Part shown: one piece after another, positions 6,834-12,257 of the stretch
Numbering within the stretch: position 1 is the stretch's first letter
Layout: each line of letters begins with the position of its first letter
Source of the DNA: an uncultured Clostridia bacterium
GTDB taxonomy: Bacteria; Bacillota; Clostridia; Oscillospirales; Oscillospiraceae
Direction of reading: 5' to 3'
Assembly: GCA_946405655.1 (NCBI GenBank)
Contig: CAMJHX010000020.1
Coordinates: 1-12,257 of the forward strand
DNA length: 12,257 nt
The notes under the pieces: model-generated
What the model was told of the DNA's origin: nothing
Seen by the model: only the letters and a program-made list of their open reading frames with translations
Database searches by the model: none
Program-made: the position numbers and the translations under genes

Positions 6834-9800
6834 ATGAAGCAAAATGCGGAAAAAAGTCTGGCATGCCTGCTCGCCGTGCTGCAGCTGGTTCTGCTGCTGC
6901 CGATGGCAGTGCTTCCCGCAAGCGCGGTCGACACGGCAGAGCCGTCAGACAGCGCGGTGCCGCAGCTGAACGACACCATCGTCGGCACGACGCAGTTCGG
7001 CACCTTCCATTACACCGCGATGAACGACAGCGAAAAGCTGGACGGCGGCGACTACGTGCAGCCCTTCGTATACACGGACGATTACTTCTCCGCCCCGTCC
7101 TACTCCGACGCGCTGCTGGAAAAGATCCGGACCGCGGCGGAGGACGCCGACTGGGACAAGACCTTCAACTGGACGGAGCTTGAGAATCCCTCCCTCGCCA
7201 CGGCGTCCATGGACTTCACCATGGCCTGCTTCGGCTCGAACGAGGAGATCGGAAAGAACGGCACGGACGAGGAATACACCCTGTATTCCAAAAACGGCGA
7301 GGATTTTCTGCGCCAGTGCGGTTTTACCGAGATCGCCGTGAACAGCATTGAGGACCCGGCATCGGAAAACAAATTCAACCGCTTCCCCACCAGGGACAGC
7401 ATCGGCATCGTCATGGGCGCGAAGGACATCACCGTCTGGAACGCTGAGACACACTCGAACGAGCAGTATAAGCTCATTGCCGTCGCCGCGCGCGGCGCGG
7501 GCTACGGCGCGGAATGGGCCTCGAACCTGACGCTCGGCACCGCCGGAGAGCACGAGGGCTTCCGGGACGCGGTCAACAAGGCGAAGGTGACGTTCGACCA
7601 GTTCGTCGCCGACCAGGTCCAGTCCGGGGAAAAGGTGAAATACTGGGTCTGCGGCTATTCCCGCGCGGGCGCGGTGGCAAATATGCTCGCCGGCGATATC
7701 ACGGACGACCTCGCCAAATATCACACCACGCAGAAGGACGTCTACGGCTACACCTTCGAGTGCGCCGCGGGCGCGGACAGCGCTGTCGATCCCGACGGCA
7801 CGAAATACCCCAACATCCACAACATCATCAACAAGCTCGACGCCATCCCGCGCGTGTCTCTTGCCGCCTTCGGCAACAACCGCTATGGCGTGGATTATCT
7901 CGTGCCGTATTACGGCAACACGGCGGACGCCGATGAGAACACCGCCTATTACAACGGCATGTACAACATCCTGAAGACCATCGAGCTCGGCTATCCGAAC
8001 GGCAGCGCTGCCGACCCGACCGACCCGGTGATGACGGACGCCGATCCGGCGACCTATCCGGTGAACAATCAGATCACCGTTCACAAGTTTGACATCATGG
8101 GCTCCGACCACACGCCGGAATACACCGGCAAGTGGAACGGCGAGACCAATTTCATCGGCGAACAATCCGGCAGCAGATATTATCTGTGGATGGATGAATT
8201 CCTGGACCTGTTTGTGGATCATTTCTTCGGCTCCAGAGCGTGGGATTATGACTTCACGCAGGGCAAGGTCGTGAACGTGACGGACACGGCGACGCACCGC
8301 GAGAAATACAACACGCTGCAGGCCAACCAGCCGGAGACCTATCAGGAGGCCATCCGCAGTCTGCTCGGCGTCGCGCTCGGCGTGCCCGGCGCAAAGCTGA
8401 CCACAATGCTCGACGGCCTGATGGACGATATCACGAGCGATCTGATCGGCGCGGGCTCCCTCTACTTCTCGATCCACGGCCTGTTCGGAAACGGTTATGA
8501 CCAGCGTCCGGACGAAAGCCACGCCGAGACCGTGAGCGGTCATCTGGAGGATATGCTGGGCAGCGTCCTGCTTGACAGAGCGCCGTTCAACGCGCATCAG
8601 AGCGAGATGCGCACCGCCTTTGCAACGCTCTCCCCGATTCTCTCCCGCCTGTTCCTGTATGACCGCAAGGAGTATGGCTCGCAGTTCCTCGGCACGATGA
8701 TGTACTACATGGATCCCATCCTTGTGACGCACGTTCCGGGCGTGGTGAGCGCGTGGAACAAGTCGCTGGACGAGAACTACATCGGCAATTACCGCCGTCT
8801 CGAGGCGCCGCTGAACGCGACGGTGACGCTCTATGCGTTCCGCGAGGGGCTTGACGACGCGCTTTCCTTCGGCAGCGAGGGCGTGCAGTTTGCCGAGGCG
8901 CAAAACGGCGCGCTGCAGACGAAGGATCAGAGAGTTTATCTGGAAACGAACGAGAGCAGCCAGTATCTCTACTACCCCGCGAGCATGGATGTGCGCGCCG
9001 AGGTGCAGCTGCCCGACGGCGCCGAGGCGCAGTCCGTCAGCCTGAACGTGCAGGAATTCGTCCCCGGCGAGCACGGCACGACGCTGGAGGCCTCCTACAG
9101 CCGCGATATGACCGCCGGCACCGACGCCAACGGCAACTACACCAAGGGCAACATCCTGCCCGACAGCAGAACGGTGCTGCACACGCTCGCCGCTTCCGAA
9201 GCGCCGGCAGCCGGCTGCAGCGAAACCATCGCCTCCGGCGACACGATGGTGATGACCATCGCCGCCGACGGCAGCTGCCGCTCCGACGTGAAGGGCATGA
9301 ATGAAATTCAGAACGCCGACATTCAGTGGTCGGACGACGCGCGCCTGTCCTCCAGCCTCTTTGAGGCGGCGGACGGCACCTACACGCTGAAGGCCGAGCT
9401 CTTTGCGAGAGCGGATCTTGAAGGAACGCTCCGCACGGTGCTCAGCGACAAGGACTTTGATCTGACCGCCGCCATGCTCGACGGCGAAGCGCTTGCCGAC
9501 AAGGAGATCCGTCAGGACGTCTCCCTGCGCGCGGGCGAGCAGAAGATCTTCACCGTGACGGGTCTGGAGCCGCTGCGCGGCGGCACGCTCACTGCGGCGG
9601 TGAGCGCCTTCGGCAAGCAGACGGTGCAGGCCGCCACCGTGATCGGCACGGAGACGACGGCGGTGGATTATGCGTACGGCACGACCTACTCCTTCACGCT
9701 GCCCGAGGACGCGAGACCGACCGTCTCCGGCATGGACCGCTTCGACGCCGGGAACGGCACGATCACCGTGACGCCTCCCGTTCTGAATGGCACCGAGGAA

Positions 9801-10808
9801 GCCGATCTGAGCTTCCCGAACGTGATGAGCGTGACCGCTTACTCCGCTTCCGAAAAGCTCTGGAAGAGCTACAGCATGGTTCCCGCCAGCAGCGTCTACT
9901 TTGACGATGACTTCCGCACCGTTCCCTTTGACAGCGACGAGCAGCCCGCGCCCGGCGACAGCGCCTTCAGCATGACGGACGCCGACGCCGCCGAGACGCT
10001 GAGCTGCCGCTTCTCCGGCTCCCGCATCGACGTCTACTGCACGACGGCGCCCGCCTCCGGCAGCGTGACCGCGATGCTCTGCGGCGAGGACGGCGAGGTT
10101 CTGAGTCTGAACGGCGAGGAGCAGATCGTCACCGCGTCCAACCGCTCCGAGGAGACGCGCTACAATGTGCCGACGATCTCCTTTGACGGTCTGACGCCCG
10201 GCACGGTCTACCTCCTGAAGCTCTCCGGCGCGGACTACAAGCTGGACGGCGTCCGCGTTTACAACCCCTGCGAGGCGAACACCGCCGACTTCCTGAATGT
10301 GCGCGCGATGCTCCTCGATCCCGAAACCGAGGAGGGCGACGGCGTGCTCTTCGGCGCGATCGAGAACGGCGCCGTGGCGCCGAGCGCCTATGACAAGGCC
10401 GGCGTGGAGAGCGAGGTCTCCCTCGCCAAGGGCGAGACCATTGCCTTCGTCGTGGAGGGCGACTGCCTCGTCGCCGTGGGCATGAGCGCGCAGGAGAACA
10501 CCAGCGTGCTCGTTAACGGCAGCGAGCAGGCAATCTCCTCCGTGGTGGACACCTACTACGCGGTGACGCCGAAGGACGGCATGGTCGTGATCACGAACGA
10601 TTCGGACGTGCCGGTGGAGGTGACGAACATCCGCCTGACCCCGAATGGCACGGTTCGCGTCAGCAGCGCGCTGCGCGCTTATGCCGACGAGCTTGCCGCC
10701 CAGATCCAGCCGCCGGAGCCGACCGTCGATCCCTCGGTTCTGATCCGCGAGCTGATCAGCCAGTTCGTCGCGCGGCTGTTCGAGAGCGTGACCAAGCTGT
10801 TCCAGTAA
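6834..10808 (+). CDS. Giant secreted class 3 lipase-like hydrolase, paralogue 3
   Basis: 1324 residues. The signal peptide shares the core ACLLAVLQL with paralogue 2; the likely cut is after ASA (residue 31). The hydrolase domain spans about 40-645: signature GGDYVQPFVYTDDYFSAPS (about 71-89), ARGAGYGAEWASN near 219-231, GYSRAG with nucleophile Ser276, Asp336 in LDAIPRVS, and probable His633 in THVPGVVSAW. Then come a beta-rich middle region (about 653-820) and an additional Ala/Thr-rich segment (about 822-1010) with no counterpart of that size in paralogue 1. A sugar-binding-like beta module (about 1016-1144, ending LDGVRVYN) and a second module (about 1153-1272, containing SLAKGETIAFVV) follow. 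A PEPT linker and the tail LISQFVARLFESVTKLF end the protein. There is no SLH, LPXTG or membrane anchor. The gene has its own promoter and terminator. It is expected to be extracellular, probably retained at the wall by the C-terminal modules; enzymatic class is inferred from motifs. Confidence 0.92.
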   Translation: MKQNAEKSLACLLAVLQLVLLLPMAVLPASAVDTAEPSDSAVPQLNDTIVGTTQFGTFHYTAMNDSEKLDGGDYVQPFVYTDDYFSAPSYSDALLEKIRTAAEDADWDKTFNWTELENPSLATASMDFTMACFGSNEEIGKNGTDEEYTLYSKNGEDFLRQCGFTEIAVNSIEDPASENKFNRFPTRDSIGIVMGAKDITVWNAETHSNEQYKLIAVAARGAGYGAEWASNLTLGTAGEHEGFRDAVNKAKVTFDQFVADQVQSGEKVKYWVCGYSRAGAVANMLAGDITDDLAKYHTTQKDVYGYTFECAAGADSAVDPDGTKYPNIHNIINKLDAIPRVSLAAFGNNRYGVDYLVPYYGNTADADENTAYYNGMYNILKTIELGYPNGSAADPTDPVMTDADPATYPVNNQITVHKFDIMGSDHTPEYTGKWNGETNFIGEQSGSRYYLWMDEFLDLFVDHFFGSRAWDYDFTQGKVVNVTDTATHREKYNTLQANQPETYQEAIRSLLGVALGVPGAKLTTMLDGLMDDITSDLIGAGSLYFSIHGLFGNGYDQRPDESHAETVSGHLEDMLGSVLLDRAPFNAHQSEMRTAFATLSPILSRLFLYDRKEYGSQFLGTMMYYMDPILVTHVPGVVSAWNKSLDENYIGNYRRLEAPLNATVTLYAFREGLDDALSFGSEGVQFAEAQNGALQTKDQRVYLETNESSQYLYYPASMDVRAEVQLPDGAEAQSVSLNVQEFVPGEHGTTLEASYSRDMTAGTDANGNYTKGNILPDSRTVLHTLAASEAPAAGCSETIASGDTMVMTIAADGSCRSDVKGMNEIQNADIQWSDDARLSSSLFEAADGTYTLKAELFARADLEGTLRTVLSDKDFDLTAAMLDGEALADKEIRQDVSLRAGEQKIFTVTGLEPLRGGTLTAAVSAFGKQTVQAATVIGTETTAVDYAYGTTYSFTLPEDARPTVSGMDRFDAGNGTITVTPPVLNGTEEADLSFPNVMSVTAYSASEKLWKSYSMVPASSVYFDDDFRTVPFDSDEQPAPGDSAFSMTDADAAETLSCRFSGSRIDVYCTTAPASGSVTAMLCGEDGEVLSLNGEEQIVTASNRSEETRYNVPTISFDGLTPGTVYLLKLSGADYKLDGVRVYNPCEANTADFLNVRAMLLDPETEEGDGVLFGAIENGAVAPSAYDKAGVESEVSLAKGETIAFVVEGDCLVAVGMSAQENTSVLVNGSEQAISSVVDTYYAVTPKDGMVVITNDSDVPVEVTNIRLTPNGTVRVSSALRAYADELAAQIQPPEPTVDPSVLIRELISQFVARLFESVTKLFQ

Positions 10809-10819
10809 CCAATCATAAA

Positions 10820-10853
10820 AAAACTCCCTGCCTCATCTGAGGCAGGGAGTTTT
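10820..10853. terminator. Bidirectional terminator between paralogue 3 and the DUF1002 gene
   Basis: CTCCCTGCCTCA (10824-10835) pairs with TGAGGCAGGGAG (10838-10849). The stem is flanked by an A run on the left and TTTT on the right, so it works on both strands. It sits 11 bases after the stop of paralogue 3 and 11 bases after the stop of the convergent minus-strand gene. Its core is the same CCCTGCCTC/GAGGCAGGG as in the terminator after paralogue 1. Confidence 0.93.
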
Positions 10854-10864
10854 CGATTTTGAGA

Positions 10865-11761
10865 TTATTTCTTGAAGATGCTGACGATATAGTTCCAGAC
10901 GTTGGTGGCCGTCTCGCCGACCTGCTGGAAGAACTGGCGCACGGACTCGGTGAAGCCGGACGCCTTTTCGCTGAGGGAGAGGAATTTCTTGAGGCTGTCC
11001 TGCACGGCGCGCACCTTCTCGAGCAGGGCGCTCGTATCGAGCTTTTCGAGCGAGCGGACAAGCTTCATGAGCTGGTTGATCTGGGCGTCGGTGAGCGTGA
11101 CGTCGTAGTTCGCGGCGATGTCGATGATCTGCTGGCGCAGCTCGTCGTCCGACATTTTGACGGTCTCATTGAGGATGAGCTTGAGGTCGTTGACGATCTC
11201 GACGCTGTCCGCGTCGCCGATCTCCTGCCCCAGCTCCGCCGTAACCGCGAGCTCCTGCGAGGAGACCTCCTTGGCGGTCTCGTCCAGCTTCTCGCCCGTG
11301 ATGACCTCATACGCCTTGTAGATGCCGGTGAGGGCGGCGGTGCCGGAGACCTCGAACGGCGCCGCGACGATGACCTTCGCGTCCGTGATGCCGGCGGTGG
11401 CGAGGGCGCTGATGTACATGGAGGCGGTGCAGTAGGAGATGTTCTCGGTCTTGACGGTGATGTTGTTGCCGGGGCCGAGGACCTCGAGATATGTGCAGGA
11501 GATGGCGCGCGTGCCGATGGCGGCGTCGCTCACCAGACCCTCGAGATAGGCGCGCTCGTCCGCATTCGTAACGATGAGCTCCTCCACCTGACCGCGGTCC
11601 ACGCCGAAGATCTTATAAACCGCCGCGATCTCATCCGCGTTCAGGTCCGCGCCGATCGTGACGCGCTTGTCGCCCTCATTGGCGGCAAAGGCGGACATGG
11701 CAAAGCTGCCGAGCAGCAGCACAGACAGGAAAAGCGCAATGGCTCTCTTTTTCAGTTTCAT
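10865..11761 (-). CDS. Secreted DUF1002 (YpuA-type) protein
   Basis: 298 residues, the normal size for this family. It starts at the ATG at 11761 with GGAGG 11 bases upstream. The frame extends 24 codons further, but that part overlaps the promoter. The signal peptide MKLKKRAIALFLSVLLLGSF ends in a likely cut after AFA (residue 26). The DUF1002 core follows from about 31: VTIGADLNADE, then GTRAISCTYLEVL, SMYISALATAGITDAKVIVA and FEVSGTAALTGIYKAYE. These are the conserved blocks of the family that includes Bacillus subtilis YpuA. The C-terminal half (about 180-298) is helical and ends in an aromatic, amphipathic stretch (VWNYIVSIFKK). The biochemical role of the family is not established to my knowledge. 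The gene is convergent with the hydrolase cluster, so co-transcription is excluded and a functional link is unproven. Confidence 0.93.
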   Translation of the reverse strand: MKLKKRAIALFLSVLLLGSFAMSAFAANEGDKRVTIGADLNADEIAAVYKIFGVDRGQVEELIVTNADERAYLEGLVSDAAIGTRAISCTYLEVLGPGNNITVKTENISYCTASMYISALATAGITDAKVIVAAPFEVSGTAALTGIYKAYEVITGEKLDETAKEVSSQELAVTAELGQEIGDADSVEIVNDLKLILNETVKMSDDELRQQIIDIAANYDVTLTDAQINQLMKLVRSLEKLDTSALLEKVRAVQDSLKKFLSLSEKASGFTESVRQFFQQVGETATNVWNYIVSIFKK

Positions 11762-11772
11762 AATTTTAGAAT

Positions 11773-11833
11773 CCTCCTTTCGAGTATTCAAAGGATATGA
11801 CGGGAGTGTAGCACTTTTGTTTCCGGCTTGCAA
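11773..11833 (-). promoter_or_regulatory. Promoter and ribosome binding site of the DUF1002 gene
   Basis: Read on the minus strand, the -35 candidate TTGCAA (11833-11828, 4 of 6) is followed after exactly 17 bases by TACACT (11810-11805, 4 of 6). A TG one base upstream gives an extended -10. Transcription would start near 11798. The Shine-Dalgarno AAGGAGGA (GGAGG at 11777-11773) precedes the ATG at 11761 and rules out the longer reading frame. Confidence 0.75.
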
Positions 11834-11841
11834 GCGACTTC

Positions 11842-11862
11842 AAAAAAGATTTCCGAAATCTT
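11842..11862 (-). terminator. Small hairpin with T tract upstream of the DUF1002 promoter
   Basis: On the minus strand AAGATTT, loop CGG, AAATCTT is followed by TTTT (A run at 11842-11847 on the plus strand). The stem is 7 bp and AT-rich, so it is weak. It would stop residual transcription from the right before the DUF1002 promoter begins. Confidence 0.45.
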
Positions 11863-11886
11863 CAAAGAAGCTTCACAATTGAGAAA

Positions 11887-11920
11887 GGGCGCATTTCAAA
11901 ATACGCGCCTAATTCTATTT
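11887..11920 (+). other. Short GC hairpin of uncertain role
   Basis: GGGCGC (11887-11892) pairs with GCGCCT (11905-11910, one G-T pair) around a 12-base AT-rich loop, followed on the plus strand by AATTCTATTTT. It resembles a degenerate terminator for plus-strand transcription, although no plus-strand gene ends here. It may be a remnant or chance. Confidence 0.3.
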
Positions 11921-11942
11921 TGATCATACGCAGCCAAAATCC

Positions 11943-12073
11943 TGTCATCCTGAGCGGAGCGCGTCAGCGCGCAGTCGAAGGATCTTGGCTTGGCGGTAAA
12001 AGAGAACCATCGGCCTCTGTCCTGCTGCGCTGCCAAGGTCCTTCGACTCCACTTCGTTTCGCTCAGGATGACA
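11943..12073. repeat. Long imperfect inverted repeat of the GTCATCCTGAGC dispersed type
   Basis: The left arm 11943-11989 and right arm 12032-12073 are inverted copies. The outer 14 bases TGTCATCCTGAGCG match perfectly. An unpaired middle (11 to 16 bases) is followed by AGTCGAAGGA plus CTTGGC, matching with a single G-T mismatch. The 42-base centre is not repeated. The left arm also holds a small GCGC/GCGC hairpin. I recognise the TCATCCTGAGC...GTCGAAGGATC motif as one found in intergenic repeats of many bacterial genomes. There is no transposase or target-site duplication that I can define. The right arm is followed by TATTTTTTA, so it could also terminate plus-strand transcription. It is the main content of the gene-free stretch 11762-12135. 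Confidence 0.88.
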
Positions 12074-12090
12074 TATTTTTTACTGCGTTC

Positions 12091-12130
12091 AATCAATATA
12101 AATGAGACTGCTGCATTCCGCGGCAGTCTC
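12091..12130 (-). terminator. Terminator of the right-edge membrane protein gene
   Basis: On the minus strand a stem of about 10 bp, GAGACTGCCG with CAGCAGTCTC (12130-12121 and 12113-12104, one G-T pair), is followed by ATTTATATTGATT. It begins 6 bases after the stop codon of the partial gene. The T tract is interrupted, so strength is moderate. Confidence 0.75.
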
Positions 12131-12135
12131 TTTGA

Positions 12136-12257
12136 TTATTCTTCGTCAATGGACTTCACGTTGCTGGCGATCAGCCATGCCTGCAGCATGAGCATGAGCG
12201 CCGCGGCGATGAAGATGAGGTGCACGGCGAAATAGTGCTTGTCCGCGATGGAGACGA
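12136..12257 (-). CDS. C-terminal end of an unidentified membrane protein (5' end outside window)
   Basis: The minus-strand frame read from 12255 is open for 39 codons and ends at TAA (12138-12136). The residues include KHYFAVHLIFIAAALMLMLQ and AWLIASNVKSIDEE: one hydrophobic segment of about 18 residues and a short acidic cytoplasmic-type tail. The terminator directly after it supports a real gene end. Too little is present to name a family. It would be the last membrane helix of a larger protein or part of a small membrane protein. Confidence 0.65.
   Translation of the reverse strand, partial: VSIADKHYFAVHLIFIAAALMLMLQAWLIASNVKSIDEE

Noticed and set aside
6945..9182. 745-codon open frame on the minus strand, opposite paralogue 3
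   Set aside because: It is a mirror of a high-GC coding region: Arg, Val and His-rich, no domain, no ribosome binding site, and fully opposite a gene with clear signal peptide and catalytic motifs.
10859..11800. 313-codon plus-strand frame opposite the DUF1002 gene
   Set aside because: Asp/Leu/Gly-rich shadow; the minus strand has the conserved family blocks, promoter and ribosome binding site.
11896..12105. Small frames on both strands across the inverted repeat
   Set aside because: They read through the GTCATCCTGAGC repeat and give the VILSGA...RFAQDD type of peptide commonly mis-annotated from such repeats; no ribosome binding sites.
1..12257. tRNA, rRNA, CRISPR array, riboswitch or insertion sequence
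   Set aside because: Looked for cloverleaf-type sequences, regularly spaced repeats and transposase motifs on both strands; none seen.

Overview
The window is GC-rich DNA with strong Shine-Dalgarno sequences, Gram-positive signal peptides, S-layer homology (SLH) repeats and a DUF1002 (YpuA-type) protein. Together these point to a Clostridia-type Firmicute, most likely a gut Oscillospiraceae-like bacterium. That placement is inferred from gene style, not from a marker gene.

Positions 1-10808 hold three consecutive plus-strand genes for very large secreted paralogues. The first is cut by the left window edge. Each protein opens with a class 3 lipase-like alpha/beta hydrolase domain of about 600 residues, with a G-[YF]-S-R-[AG]-G nucleophile elbow, an RG-x-GY-x-x-EWASN block, a D-A-[VI]-P motif and a distal His. 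A beta-rich middle region follows. The C-termini then differ. Proteins 1 and 3 carry two further beta modules, a Pro-Glu-rich linker and a short amphipathic helical tail. Protein 2 is shorter and ends in three SLH repeats, the usual non-covalent cell-wall anchor. Gene 2, gene 3 and the DUF1002 gene each have a recognisable promoter, and all three hydrolase genes have their own terminator. The hydrolase genes therefore look like separately transcribed tandem duplicates rather than one operon.

Positions 10865-11761 (minus strand) encode a secreted DUF1002 protein, convergent with gene 3 and sharing a bidirectional terminator with it. The 374-base gap 11762-12135 contains no credible gene. It holds the DUF1002 promoter, two small hairpins and a long imperfect inverted repeat of the dispersed GTCATCCTGAGC type. 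The right edge contains the last 39 codons of an unidentified minus-strand membrane protein and its terminator.

Reading of the whole: a tandem locus of exported lipase or esterase-like surface enzymes that have diversified mainly in how they are retained outside the cell. Substrate and physiological role cannot be read from the sequence.
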